Assembly: GCA_033220425.1 (NCBI GenBank)
Contig: CM065646.1
Location: 5,959,501 to 6,023,500, forward strand
Source of the DNA: Lepraria neglecta
Taxonomy: Eukaryota > Ascomycota > Lecanoromycetes > Lecanorales > Stereocaulaceae
Length of the DNA stretch: 64,000 nucleotides
Reading direction: 5' to 3'
The notes beneath the pieces are model-generated. The model was not told the origin of the DNA and ran no database searches. It saw only the letters and a program-made list of their open reading frames with translations. Positions 22,501 to 34,466 of this stretch are shown one piece after another. Every line of letters starts with the position of its first letter. The stretch's first letter is position 1. Both the position numbers and the translations under genes were made by a program.

Positions 22501-22857
22501 CTCTGCCTCGTCACCGCCCTCCCCGATTATCTCTGGTGATGCTGTTGTAAAATTCACACGCAGGCCTTTGTTTTGTCTGGGTTTCGGCCTTCGAAAGACG
22601 TCGACAGTCTCTGGTGGTGAGGATTGAACGGAAGAACGTCTTGCATCCGTGGCAATATCAAGGCGAGGAGCGATGGCGGCAGGCTGGGATTTTGCTTCAG
22701 GCTTTGGATTGGCGCCTTGGAGAAAATTGGCAACGTCGTTGTCCGTGCTTTCTGGACTCTCCGCACTTCTCCCAAACTTCCCCTCTGTGGAGAAGAGCTT
22801 GCCTCGCCATTTGTGCTTGCTGAGTAGCCTGTTTTCACTGCGAGCCTCTTCTGCCAT
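19558..22857 (-). CDS. large conserved-looking fungal protein, function unknown (1099 aa)
   Basis: A single uninterrupted exon. Residues 1 to about 345 are low-complexity, charged and Pro/Ser-rich, probably disordered (QSSPPETVDVFRRPKPRQNK). From about residue 355 the composition becomes that of a folded protein: DDFDARVRRFNDIFRLGVSA, then QWIRTATWWFLKGRAALES, a helical block with AWWIVREITPNHPEVRRFG, and then alternating strands through to the C-terminus (ITIGFDNEQGMPKHCATILL). No catalytic motif, transmembrane helix or signal peptide was seen. The build (disordered N-terminus, helical middle, beta-rich C-terminal half) could suit a scaffold. I do not recognise a named family. Confidence 0.85.
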   Translation of the reverse strand: MAEEARSENRLLSKHKWRGKLFSTEGKFGRSAESPESTDNDVANFLQGANPKPEAKSQPAAIAPRLDIATDARRSSVQSSPPETVDVFRRPKPRQNKGLRVNFTTASPEIIGEGGDEAELPAREVSISYQHSVGPDRSKAREPAPAFDNEPSPEGQERASESEGEALFRPTSLQRTPTGLDDIPLEKHRDDGYHDADAADSVYSTSPGENYKPLPQPPIKRYDQHGYDDVKEIRRKELPRDMPSTSDQVVDSDGRHGTQMGTGRGHGLVPSLDFPSPDTVASNSVTPRSSPQPPTNYQKASSSSYGFPYAEPVSQSPPKQADLPPQTRHQYTKEPSATTESKPLSLRNVARGLGEDSLDDFDARVRRFNDIFRLGVSAQTDMMKVPFMQWIRTATWWFLKGRAALESAVRGRSSGAERASPEPLSDPAVALKQAYVNLAKAWWIVREITPNHPEVRRFGKSGMSSLIAIIRNFGDQELAELVEVHLSVISSMRALTMSMKRNGILPPHELEIQRLNLHVLLNLPGLSPEIVKIMINNAPGASVKNEWFVAEPFFPILVGDTGRHFSFGRMFVEASLHSVDDPKQYMHIPCVVSILRERNDWGVEAAVASQDGQVNLIVQSAGHSALTWKSVHWKIPSQTMQISLSEDFELRLQFSEKDFRTFWGIYDYTRRVLKAYSPSKDEEIIFERELDKFQCDDRPNFPPDPISGCKLRLFEKRPVMSDGTSQRSVHDGYRLTVVTPPGIKTLSSVNHQLGKEQPILFSYQQGKEGPRLVLRIPPSVRLSPNFHDTQDREFFRSLLCGTSIVKEDYTYGSLPLRNLAITDVSPDQNSTPPEDDHSVKTLQWNKLRITNRGHPPYGHDALPTVRAEHLRVMVESDFGTLTDRINLDRGELQMSLSVDNFNEIKLLRPPQLDMTFSMVEGKVPKEEFESLGRTLQKMATSTTVRTYHFRSTSVLHRFQIMVTGFKVLFDGPVSNFAISHRRSVLPIHKQREASSARLQVIKQDKVVQLVAFFKDFSHGTCMNFVLKVTDVFETFSKSGISYLRIADAKFALPKGEEEKTRDFVCLDMPEYPGEHDDITIGFDNEQGMPKHCATILLKM

Positions 22858-23682
22858 TTTCTCCAGTACGGTGGGGCTGTGAGGTCAAGTAGCCTTGCTT
22901 TGCCAAACTCCGCTGAGACAGAGAAGTGACAATCATGGTAATAGTGATACCGTAAGAGTCCCTTGCCGAATTGTTGCAGCTTTGAAGCCGTGTCGCAGCT
23001 TCAAGCACGCGAGCAGCTATCAAGTTCGAGGGGTTTCAAGGGATCTGCGCCGGGACGAGTAGTGGGCGATAGTCAGCTTAAACCTTCCCTAAATTTCACT
23101 TGGAGCCTCTCAAACGGTTTGCTACATATATGAGTATCGGGCCAAACTCCTCTAATATGAACGATGATACAACCGTAATATCCCATGGTGCACTGCATTG
23201 GTGAGCGCTTCAATTGCTGGGCAAGTCAACAGTAGTCGAGATGTTCGTCCGTTGTGTGGTGCAGTAGTAGCTGCTCGTAGTTCTGGCCCTACGGTACTTT
23301 TCCAGCATTTGGCGTACTTCCCTGCCTAAACTTTGGTAGTAATATCCCGTTTGGTAGAAGTTTGTTAGAAGCGCTCCAACCATTCGTAACAATAACTAAA
23401 GAAGCTAATGTCCCGGCGCAAAAGACCAGCTGGAACCTCGATATGAAGTTTGCAACAAGTTCGACGGGTTTTGATGCCAAGGCCTGCTCCCTTCGGCTCA
23501 CGCTACTTTAGTTTTAGGGACCTGGCCTGCTGGCTTGCGCGGCGACGTTCTCCTTTCCTTACCTGGTCCATCTCGAACCTTGACCTTTCTCCTGGATCCA
23601 CCTTTGCTTCTTTTGCACATTGTCATGGAAGCAGTATACACTGACATATGTCAATCATATTGCTCCCATCAATAGAACAATC
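22858..23682. promoter_or_regulatory. divergent intergenic region, promoters only
   Basis: About 825 bp between the 1099-residue protein gene (minus) and the mannosyltransferase gene (plus). A pyrimidine-rich tract (near 23550-23610) precedes the mannosyltransferase start. No gene seen. Confidence 0.4.
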
Positions 23683-25392
23683 ATGGCTTTTTATGACGAG
23701 GAAGCAGCCTCTTCCCCTGCAGATTTACTCCGAAACACATCCCGCAGGATCAAACGATGGCATCGAGGTTTGCTTGAATTCCAGGCAACTTTTGAAGCGG
23801 GAGACAGGCTTACTGAATTCATGCAGGTCCTCCCAGACAGCAGATGGTTGTCCTCATGGTCTGGATTTTCATCCTCTACCTAGGCTTCAGAATCGTACAA
23901 TCTACCACCTCATCCCCATCTCTAAACCCATCGAACCTTCTATCGTGTGACTATGCCAGGGACCACTTGACTCAATCCATTGTCATCCCAAAAACCCCGA
24001 ATGTCAAAGCACTCGCCAAGACTTGGAAGTCCTTACAGAACACCTTCGACCAGAACAAGCCGCAGCCCCTAGACCTCAGCCTGAAAACCTTCGCCAGCAT
24101 CTCGGAATTCCCTTCACTTGAAGATATCAAAACTCATACCCCGCTCTCAATGGTTGATGCTCAAGCATCTCGAGATAGCCATATGGAGGTTGTTAGTAGA
24201 CTTCCTGAATACTCCGAAAATCTATACAAGGGTCGTGGGATCGTCATATTAGCCGGTGGAAAATTTTCGGGGTTTGCTACGACTGGGATGGGCATGCTTC
24301 GAGAAGTGGGAAGCGCTTTGCCCGTCGAGGTCTGGCTGAAAGACAAAAAGGAAGAGAAGGCCGGATGGTGTAATGACATAGAGGCAGATGGCATGGTCTG
24401 CCGTCGGCTCAGCGACTATATGGATGTCTCTAAAATGGAGCACGGATACCAGCTCAAAATCAGCACTATATTCTTTTCGTCTTTCGAACAGGTATTGTTC
24501 CTGGATGCGGACAATGTTCCTGTAAGGATCCCTGATCCGATTTTCGAATCAAAGACTTTCACCGAGACCGGGGTGGTATTATGGCCGGATTATTGGAAAC
24601 ATACTGGATCGCCTCTCCTTCCATTTGAGATCGGTCTCAGTGACTCAGAGTCCGAGATGTTGCGAGGAGGTCAAACAACAGAGTCTGGGCAATTGGTATG
24701 GGATAAGAAGAGGCATTGGAAGGTAAGAATATTCCAGCAGCTATGCCTGCCGAGCGGATCCTGTTGACTGACACCGCCTTTCACAGTCGTTATGTTTAGC
24801 AGCATACTACAACTACTATGGACCGCAGCACTACTACACACTAATATCGCAAGGCTGGGCAGGCTGGGGCGACAAGGACACATTCCCCACCGCTCTTCAA
24901 GCGCTTCACGAAGATTATTACATGGTTCCTCATAAGCTCAGAACACTGTTGGTCAATGGCACGGACCAGGGTATTGGGATGCTGCAAGCCGACCCAACGA
25001 ATCGCAACGATTATGTCCCGATGTTCCTGCACTCGAACATAATCAAATGGAGTATTCGCAACTTCATGTGCATTGGCTGTGCGAAAGACAAGACCGATCC
25101 AGTGCCTATGAGCTTCCTCGAGAAATCCGATTCGGCCATCAACCCTCATTTGACAGGACATGAGCGTATCTTCCCGCTGGACGACATGCGGGCTATGAAT
25201 ATAGATCCAGAGCCATTGATCTGGAAAAGCATGGAGCGCACGGCCTGCAGAAGCGTGTGGAAGAACGAAAGCCTCTGCGCTCGAACAAGGGAACACATGT
25301 CGGAGACGTTTGGGCATCGCTTCGAATCACCCGGTATGGTGGCTGGCGTCTTAGGGTATGGTGACCACCCTTGCATAAAGGACAAAGCCTGA
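23683..25392 (+). CDS. alpha-mannosyltransferase, Mnn2/Mnn5-like (GT71), Golgi type II protein
   Basis: Adds alpha-linked mannose to protein glycans in the Golgi lumen. Exons 23683-23767, 23827-24722 and 24787-25392 fit by phase (59- and 64-nt introns) and give 528 aa. The first intron joins a basic cytosolic leader (RNTSRRIKRWHRG) to a hydrophobic anchor (MVVLMVWIFILYLGFRIV), making a type II protein; without it the leader and the anchor are in different frames. The catalytic domain shows GRGIVILAGGKFSGFA, LPVEVWLKD, the DXD metal motif in EQVLFLDADNVPV, GVVLWPDYWKHTGSP and ESGQLVWDKKRHWKSLCLAA, all typical of GT71. The end of the domain carries FMCIGCAKD and several further cysteines. Confidence 0.9.
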
Positions 25393-26488
25393 CCTCAACG
25401 GCCTCTTTCTCTTCGGAAGATCCCGACCTCGACCAGAATTTGTGTGTCATTACCAGGCCGTTGGAAAGAATTGCAGCAAGCCATCTAGTTTCTCTGATGG
25501 GCATCACTTTGGGTATATGTTAGCGTTGGTGTTGGGGGAAATTGCATATCGCGGATCTTTCATCATCACTTGGGTAATATAATGTGAAAGAGTAGGAGGC
25601 ATTGGTTATAGACTTTTTGGAGCATTGTTATGGGGGGAAACAAGGCATGACGATCATGCTAGCCTGCATCAAGCGTCACAGAATAACCGGGCTGGTCCAG
25701 CTCCCAAAAATAGAACTGTTAACACTTTTCCGCGTGACGTAGGACTCAAATTGTTCTCTAGCTTCTCGTATTTATGACACAACGTCTAGCGTAGAGGGAC
25801 CCAGAGATCATGAGAACATGTGTTGAGAGATCTTCAAAGCTGGTAAACGTTGCCTCGGCCAAGAGTAGTAAAGTGCCATATCCTAAATTGGAAATGGCTT
25901 ACCCTCATTTTTTTCTCCAATGGATTATTCTTGTACCATCCCTGTCCACACCCCACGAATAATTCCAAGTACATCCTTTACAGCGCTCAGTTGTGCTTTT
26001 CTCGCCTTCTACATACGAGCCAGTCGACACCAATCTGGTCAGAAGCCGATCCAAGCGACCGAAGTCACCGATTGGACCTCCAAGCCGATCGAACGAGAAC
26101 AAGCCCTTTTGTCGCGGCCGCATCACCCGCAGATCCCATCGGTCTTGCGCCTCAACCCTGCTTATTTTTTCAACGTTACCGGACAATTCTACCTCAACAT
26201 ATTATTCCGAAGCTCAACAAGGCCTGCAGCTTGCAACAACGCACTCGGTGTCGATGGCGGGGTGAAGGTATGGCCACAGATATCTGGTGGCATGGTCAAA
26301 AATACGGTTCTGCGCGAATGGGCGAGGCAGCATGGACTGCAAGGTTGCATGACGACCGATGCCTGAGATCAGTCTTAGGCGAGAGCCTCGGGTCAAAGGA
26401 TAGCAGAAGGCGGCCATGGTCGAGCTCGCCACTGGAGTGCCCTCAAACAAGGCTTTGCGGCAGCAAAAGGATACCCTCGGTCCTCGAC
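25393..26488. other. intergenic, long upstream region of the TRP-like gene
   Basis: About 1.1 kb. A reading frame is open upstream of the TRP-like start from about 25850 but lacks an early ATG and would bury the signal peptide, so it is read as leader or promoter. Nothing else seen. Confidence 0.4.
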
Positions 26489-29400
26489 ATGCTTCATATG
26501 GTGCTGCTGGCAATATGTCTACTCATAAGACCTTCCACAGCTGTCTTCATCACATTTGAGAATTGCTTGAGTCCCAACATTATCAACTCAAACAATCCGC
26601 AGCAACTACAATTCGTCCCACAATATGTCTGGGCTACTCTTAATTCTACCGCAGTCAGCCACGGTATCAACTTCACTGTCTATGGCAATGTCACAGGAGT
26701 CGCAACTTTGAACACTACGTTGCCTCCTTCGGGTGACCCAAGTTGGAGTGACTCGAATAACCCTACAGGAAAGATTCCCGATGTAGCTGGACCTCCTGGC
26801 AAAGAGAAATATACAACATTCACCACGCAGTTTAATGTGTTAGACTACACACCATACAATCCATACGCGGCAAGGTTCTGCAATAGCTCATCACTGACAC
26901 ATTGTCCTCTTGCGCCAGTTTTCAATACTACAGTCAACGAGTAAGTTCTGCCATATGTAGCGTGAAATTGAAGGCGCCGGCTGACCGAGGTACCTCCCTG
27001 ACAGGAACAATGTAACAATTTTACCTGCATTCAGTGTGGCCCACGATCTCTATTCCAGCTACGCTTTTACTTCCATCAACGCTGTCCTAGCACTGAAATC
27101 TGGCGATATCGGCGGCGCCCCTCTGGCTTGCGTCGAAGCTAGCATTACGCCAGACTTGGGAAACGAACTAAGCAACACTTTGACTTACATACCGCTGGTC
27201 GTCCTCATACTAGTAGCTATTGCTACGGCCAGTGCCGCCATCTTCAGCCCATGGGGCTCCGTTGATGTGTTCAAATTCACAAGCAACTACGGCAGAGACG
27301 ACGATCTTCTCCGCCTAGTAACGCCAGGCTTCGGCGATTGTCTTCAGTACCTACAATTTATCGTCCTAGCCGGATCATTGAGTTTGAATTACCCCGGATT
27401 CTTCCAGCCCGTGGTGAGCCAGATCAGCTGGTCCGTTCTCATGTTCAATCAAAGTTTTGTCAGTCACGGCAATGGATCCCACAGCCTGATCGATGGCATG
27501 TATGTCGTCAATGGATCATATGGGCTTGATAGGATGAGCCAGTTGGTTGGGATGACAGCAGACAAGGACATCTGGGCCGGCATGGCGATATGGTTGTTAG
27601 TCATCGTGGCAGCTGTTGTCGTCCTAATACAGATTGGATTCGCTTTCCGCTCGGCCTATCGCTTTATCTCGAACACCCAGCAAGAAGATCTCCGCGAGAA
27701 GAATGTCCCCTTCAGCGTAGGCAATGCAATTAGGATTGTGTTCAACTATTTCCTATTGCCTGTGGTGGCGCTTTCGGCGTATCAACTGGTGGTAGCCGGG
27801 CGTTCCCTGGGCGCGACGGTCGGGATTGCAGCGGTCACGCTGGTTTTTCTCATCGGCTTCGCAGGGTATGTTCTCTGGGTAATCACCGCCACTCGCCCAC
27901 GGTCTTATCTGTTCGATGACTTGCCAATGGTGGTGCTCTATGGACCTCTCTACAACACTTATTCCGACAACGCGGCTACTTTCGCCCTGGTCCCCGTGAT
28001 GCTGACTTTCTTAAGAGGTATAGCAATAGGCGCTGTTCAACCATCCGGAATTGCTCAACTGGTCCTACTGGCTATCTGCGAAGTCATAATGATCCTGACC
28101 CTCAATGCTTTCCGGCCATTCCATTCTCCAACCTCGATGAACGCCTTCCACACTTTCTTCGCTGTCGTCAGGCTTCTAATTGTTCTTCTGATGACAGCAT
28201 TTCTGCCCTCCTTAGGCATCAAGGATTCCCCAAGAGGATGGATAGGATACATCATCCTCCTTATGCATGCTATTGTACTTGTATTCGGTTTTTTCCTCAA
28301 CGCGGTCCAAACCCTAGTTGAGGTCTTGGCACGAATGGCAGGCGCAGGTGGTGAGAATGGAGCCGGAGGAGGTGCTGCTAGGGGAGGCCTCGTCAAAGTA
28401 CGTATCAATAGTCGTTATCCGTTACTATATGAATGCATGAAAATCATTGGGACGACCAAGCTAATCGCTCTTCTATCGTCCAGGTCTTCGGAATGCGGCA
28501 ACTCTCTCGAAGACATCCTCGACCTGGAGGCAGAGCAGCGCGCCAAAGCGTGGGCTCTGATGCAGCTATGTTAGTCCACGATGCAGACCAGAAGTCTCTT
28601 CAGTGGAATGGTGGTCGATCTCGTAGCATGTCTGGGAGCTCGGCAATACTGTTAAACAGACAGGGTGCCACAAGCGACACTCGCAGAAGCGTTGGGCTCG
28701 AGTCTATAAGCGCAGGAGGTGCAGGAGATACGCCAGTATCTGGAGGAGCGAGTGCCTTCTCTTACCTGGCGGGTGGGAGTCAGGCTGCAGGCCAAGGTGG
28801 ACAATCATCCGGTGGCATAGTCAACTTGAGGAGTGCTGAAGCGGCTGACCCGTATTACCGTCCACCACGGCCAAGGAGAACAACTTTGGATGCCTCACCG
28901 ACTGGTCGTCCCCGTGGGTCATGGAGTAGCGCTGAATGGGCCAAAAAACGATGGAGTCACCACAGTCCCGATCTAGAAGGGTCGCCCAAGCCTGGCGGGG
29001 AGGGCCTCTCACTCTCTGGACGAGGAACACCAACTCCAGCTCATTTGGGTGCAGCTCGAGATCGTTCTGACTCTGATGGCGAAGATCCGCGACAGTCTAA
29101 AACTGATTATGCGACCAGAGAAGTCGACTTCTATTATGGCGTTCGAGGACCTGCGCTATCTAATTTGCCAACAAGAAGGCTCAAGACAGGTCCCGCTGAT
29201 CCTACTGGACCAGTGATGTCCGCTTCTGGCTGGCTCAAGAGTCTCTTTGGTGGCAAGACCAAGGAAAAGGGTAAAGGGTTTGAGGTCGTGCGAAGTTCAA
29301 GAGCCCCAGCAATGGGCCGTCCGACGGTCTCGGGCACGATGTCACCGGCCGATGAAGCACCGTATTCTGATGAGCCCAGAGTCACCCAACCAGAACGGTC

Positions 29401-30202
29401 TCGTGACCTTGCCTTGAGTGATGAAGGGGATGCGATAGGTGCTGGGACCAGACATCTGCCTGACGAGGAATCAGCAAGCCCTCTAAACAGTGACGAGGAA
29501 GGTAATGACGAGTCAATCTCTGATGACGATTGGCGCCCGGACCGAGAAAGCCAGATATCGCCCTTCCCACCGATATTACCCACCATCGAAACGCCTGGAG
29601 GCATCGAGTTGCCGAGTCGAATTTCTTCGAAAGCAAGTTCCAGACCCACACGCCACAGTACACGAAGCCGCATGAGACCTCCGCACATACCATGGAAGAG
29701 CTCTAGACGGGATTCCTCGACTGAGAACGATAAAGTTGGTGCAAGGCTTTCGACAGTGGCGGCTTCGCCACGTTCGACTAGAGTATTTGATAGTGATCCT
29801 CAGCCTCAACGGGGTCTTCAGCCTCCAGAAGACCAACCAAGGCGCCTTCCTTTCGATTCTCATCATAAATCTTCTCGTTCTCAAGATACTCATTTGTCGA
29901 CCAGTGGGCTCTCGACCGGTGGAACATCGATGAATTCAAGCATGTTTTCACCGGGTACTCAGGAAGCCGACGAAGTTGCAACAGGTCATGGCCGACATTC
30001 TTCCTCCGTCCTCGGATCTCTGGCTCCTGATCTACGGCAAGACAGACCTTCAAGTCTGGGGTATGTGCAACAACATCGAGCCAGCGACAACATCCATACG
30101 GCCAGTCCAGACGACCTCCAAATGCTGGGCTCTAGTGCTGAGCTCGTCGATGACCCTAGACGAAGGAGTGTCAGTCCCGACATACAGCCTCACGCCCTCT
30201 GA
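26489..30202 (+). CDS. Flc/TRP-like polytopic membrane protein
   Basis: Member of the fungal TRP-like/Flc group, linked to calcium and FAD-related transport and cell-wall upkeep. Exons 26489-26940, 27005-28397 and 28484-30202 fit by phase (64- and 86-nt introns), giving 1187 aa. The order is: signal peptide (MLHMVLLAICLLIRPSTA); a luminal N-terminal domain with many NXT/S sites and cysteines (FENCLSPN, ARFCNSSSLTHCPLAP); a first membrane helix (IPLVVLILVAIATASAAIF); then a cluster of further helices from about residue 350 to 595 (for example AIWLLVIVAAVVVLIQIGF and GYIILLMHAIVLVFGFF). A long hydrophilic cytosolic tail of about 570 residues, rich in Ser, Arg and Pro, fills exon 3. The start was chosen because it gives the signal peptide. 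Confidence 0.87.
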
Positions 30203-31561
30203 ATGCCTCTGGGCGCTTTTCATTCAGTCTACATCGCATTTAATAAGCATATCGGGCCGGAAACGAATCTCTTGGTGGCGTTATCATTAATGGCGGCAGT
30301 GTTCAAGGCAGTACATCATTAGCGTTGCATGGAATATGATCAGGTGGTTGGCGTTGGGAGAGTTCGAAGAGTACATGCAACGAACATATGATGGTTTGGG
30401 GGGAAAGCTATGTAGTACAGTCTCCAGTGTACCATAGCTTACGGAAGCCAAGAGGACACCCAGGGTGCTCTTAGTAGCATTAACATAATAATCAAGACAT
30501 CATAATCTCACAAATATTCAAATGCTGTGCTTCGCTACTTCTAAGTGCATTCAAACAAGTTGGAGAAGTAGAACATTCACGTGCCATGGAGTCGCGTGCG
30601 AAGAAGTAACTCGTAAAGTAACTACGTAAGGAAAATCTTATAACTATATATTATCATATTTCGTTTAAAAATAAACGTACGACTAGCTCTTGCAATTCTA
30701 ACGCTGCGTAAATAATTAACAACTTATAATTATGGCAAAAGTTATTTTTAAAAAAGATTTATGATCTTCGGATGGTTCGGGAAGATTTTCCTTAAAAAAC
30801 CCAATAGAATTAATCTTTTAATGATGACTTTATAAATAATCTAGATAACAAGATAATTAAAGCAGGGGAAAAATCGTGAGACTTAACTCTATAATAAATG
30901 TTTAAACAGATTCAAAGAATGTCTTTAATTCATTCCTCAGGTGTGCGAAGTGAAAGCCGGGCACGCCAAGCATTCGCATGAGTCCTGCACACACTAGCTC
31001 CGTAGCCGCCGGCAACTCACCTCGCAGACGCACCACTCCTTCACTCCTTCACACGTGCAACATCCACTATATTACGAGCTCTTCTACCGATACCTTGCTA
31101 CTGTCATGACGCTCCATCTTTGTTACCAGATGCATGCTGCGTGTCAGTCACGACTAATCTAACAGTGGGGCTATGAGCTAGCACGGTTTGCCTCGTTCCA
31201 CGCCCTGATCTTATTAGGAGACTACTTTAAGACATTCGTTTTCGATAAGCCCTGCTTACGAGCACTCTCACTGCAAAGCTCTCTTGCCAGTACTTTGATT
31301 GAAATCTAATCCTCACTTCGCCCGGCACAAGCAACCATACGAATACTCATCACGCCACGGTCCCCATAATCTGTTCTATAGCACGAGCTCAACACCGCTG
31401 GCCTTACATTACCTACACAATCTTTGCGGCCTCCGTCGGCCCTAGAAGTCCAGAGAATCAAACTGGAGAACCATCGCCACCACTGGTCAAGATTACATAA
31501 CCTCCCCCCACCGCCAGACGAGCGCCCATTCAAGAGGCCCAGGCTGGCCTATAAACACTGT
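30203..31561. other. intergenic with an AT-rich island (about 30600-30930)
   Basis: The first 400 bp are 3' flank. From about 30600 to 30930 the base composition turns sharply AT-rich with runs of A and T, unlike the flanks, suggesting an old decayed repeat. From 30940 on it is normal promoter-like sequence. An open frame leads into the next gene from 31424 but begins without ATG. Confidence 0.45.
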
Positions 31562-33728
31562 ATGGAACCTTCTTTCGGTAGCTCGAGCTCTACAACCCCC
31601 CATCGGTCCACTTATGTGCACCCGCCTCGAACGAGTTCCGTGTCTAACACACACGAGCATGGAGGTCCGAGCGAGCGTAGGATGGGAGAAGCACTGAGAA
31701 GGGGACACAGTGATGGAGATTTGCTTTCAAGCGGGCCCAGTGCAAGGAGCGGGATATCTGGAGAAGCTGCATCAGCTAAGAGGGAGACGTGGATGGATTT
31801 CATGAGGCAGACACCGAGTGCTAGGCAAGACCCTGTGAATCGGGCCCAGATGGCTGCTAGCAGAGCCGCGATTATGGCTTCGGATAGGAGGAAACGGCTG
31901 TCAGAACATCATGAGGATTACACAAGGAGGAGATCCTCTAGTAGCCTCTCATTTGTGCACCCTAGGACAGAGCGCTCGACACAGAGCTTTCCACAGGCGG
32001 GCAATGAACGGCCTTTCATTGGGCCACCAGTCATCTCGAACAGCCCCCCTACGCAAAGAAATGCGGAGCGTCCTCTGCCTCGGCCGCTAAGCATAGAAGC
32101 ATTGCATAATCGAAGAAGTCGAGAGATCGCGCTTCCGAGATGGCAGCCAGATTCTGAGGTCTCTCAGTGCCCAATATGCGGTACAACTTTTGGTCTGTGG
32201 TATCGAAGACACCACTGCAGGAAATGTGGAAGGGTCGTGTGTGCGAACTGCTCTCCACATCGTATCACGATACCAAGGCAGTTCATTGTGCACCCGCCTG
32301 AAGATGCTGCCAACACTCCGATTACCACGACGAACCCAGGGGCCCAGCTTGTTGATCTCACTGGAGACGACGATGGAGCCCATCCTTACGAAAGACCACA
32401 AAGCTCGGACTACAGAATTGACCCTGCACTTGACGGTGGACAAGAGGTCAGGCTTTGTAATCCATGCGTGCCAGATCCAAATCCGCTTCCTCACCTCCCA
32501 TATGCTTCACCTCCTGCTCTCCCTACACTCGGTTCCTTCCCAAGGCCAGATGCTATGTCTTCACATCATCACCGTCCATCAATGCCCAGATCAATGGACG
32601 GAAATGGTAGCAATGAGCAAGAACCAAATCTGACAAGGCGTGTTTCTTCTGGTCGATCCGAATACCGCCCAAATGACCCTCCAAGATTCGATGCCTCACT
32701 CGCCTCCGCTGCCAGTAGGGCAACAAGTAGGCACCATAGCCATGCCCCACGCCCACCAGGCTCTGCAATGTCTCCACCGGGCTACTCTTCGATCTACGGA
32801 TCAGCACCCGATCAATCGGCTCACCAAGTAAGCCCACAAACAATACAATGTTTAAAACAAACTAACCAAAAAACAGCGCCACCTGCAAGCTCTCCTAGAA
32901 AACCACCCCTCGCACCGCCATCACCGCCATCATGCTTCCATGGGAACGATTCCTAGCCAGTTTCGTTACCGTCCCAAGCCTGATATGGATACCCCCACAC
33001 CAAGACCTGCTCCACAACCTCAGATTCGAGAAGAGGACGAATGTCCCATCTGCTACCGTGAACTTCCGCCCAAAGATCCTGACGGTTCGGAAGTAGCTCG
33101 TGAAGCCCACGTAAGCTCTTGCATCGAAACGCACTTCTCGTCCTCTGGACCTAGCTCTGCCCATCCGCCTCCTTTAGCAGCGACCGACGCGGCGGTGGCA
33201 GCGAGTGCTGCTACACCAGCTCAAGCATCCGGTGCAAGACCTATCCCTACTGGGCACCGAGAATCTATGGGGTCGACTGACTCGCCATCTGCATCATTTC
33301 AGCAGAGGCGTAGAACAGCTGGCATGTTGGTGTATCATGCCAGTGAAAAAGATTGTGTGGGCGAGGACGGAGAGGGAGCACAGGAATGCATTATTTGTTT
33401 CGTGGAGTATGCGGTTGGGGATGAGATGGGGAGGTTAGAGTGTCTGTGTAAATTTCATAAAGTATGCCCTGCTCCCTCATTGGGTTATTTGAAAGACGAG
33501 GGGCTAATGGCGGTGTTAGTCATGCATACGGCAATGGTGGGATACGAAAGGCCCTGGTTCTTGCCCCGTACATCAGGAGGGGACGTGACCTTAATTGCTT
33601 TGGTTAGGAGTTGGGAAAGCATTGGAGAGGGACATGGGATTGGACGCTTTGTTTTGGAGCTGGGAAAGCATGAGGGGAAATGGACTTGGCCACAACGATT
33701 CAGGTTCGGAGAATGGTGTTCTGGATGA
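31562..33728 (+). CDS. FYVE and RING domain protein (Pib1-like ubiquitin ligase), 3' end uncertain
   Basis: FYVE domains bind PI3P on endosomes and vacuoles; paired with a RING they form E3 ligases such as Pib1. Exons 31562-32827 and 32877 on (49-nt intron, phase 0). The FYVE finger is complete: CPICGTTFGLWYRRHHCRKC, with the PI3P-binding RRHHCR, then CANCSPHRITIPR and CNPC, from about residue 203. Exon 2 has CPICYRELPP and a RING start, CIICFVEYAVGDEMGRLEC...CKFHKVC. The last zinc pair expected (CPxH) is replaced by WPQR near 33690, and a GTATGC donor sits right after FHK at 33462, so the real gene probably has a further intron or a damaged RING tail. The frame to 33728 is the simplest reading. 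The N-terminal 200 residues are Ser/Arg-rich and disordered; the ATG is the first in frame. Confidence 0.8.
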
Positions 33729-34466
33729 GCATACAGCGATGTTTCCGGTCAACAATCATTTAGGGCTCATGTTACAATCGATCAATGTTTTACACGCTAT
33801 ACCCAATTGGGATTCAACTTTGGCTGATGGATGTCTTTCGTCCGACCTTGCTTAAGACTATTGAAAATAAGGACGACTCTACTCAGAAAATGAAGGCATG
33901 GATGCTTCATGGGAGCAGGAACTGTGACATTTTGTTGCTCGTGTAAAGTAGCAATTGGAAGTCTTGCCGCCCACGAGGAGCATAGAGTGGCAGGGCCCCT
34001 GCTCCTAGGGCACTCAACTTTACAACGTTGATGACGCTCCTTGAGTGTAGTTCCCACTTGTGCATGGTAAACAGGTAAACGGGTAAACAGACATCAGAAA
34101 GTTAAAAATGCCACTTAGGGTTTGGCTTTTTGACAGCGGTCCGTTTTCCGCCACTGCAAACCCCGCGCCAAGCTCCGATCCAGGCTTTGAGCTCGTCATT
34201 TTCCTTCCCCATGTTATCACACTTTCTCCAATATCAGGTGACAATTTTACTTCGACCAACATGCCTTTTCAAGGATTCGTTGCCTATGCTACTGTTAGTC
34301 TTTACCGTGTCATAGACTTTTACAACGGATTTGTCCTGCTCAAAGAGTTCTAATTCCAAGTTCGCCGTCTTCCCGTACAAAGTCCGGGGCTCGAGCCTTT
34401 CAAAAGCTTCTTCTGCTACCCACGCCCGCCTCTTTAGTCCGAATATTGCTGCGTTAGACATTCAAC
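33729..34466. other. intergenic, no gene seen
   Basis: About 740 bp. Short frames on both strands at 34020-34353 overlap one another and are not called. Promoter of the carrier gene lies at the right end. Confidence 0.4.

Noticed and set aside
25850-26488. Upstream extension of the TRP-like protein frame
   Set aside because: No early ATG, unordered sequence, and it would place a signal peptide in the middle of the protein.
28055-28408. Open frames on the opposite strand of the TRP-like gene
   Set aside because: Shadow frames of a GC-rich coding exon; the sense strand has clear membrane helices.
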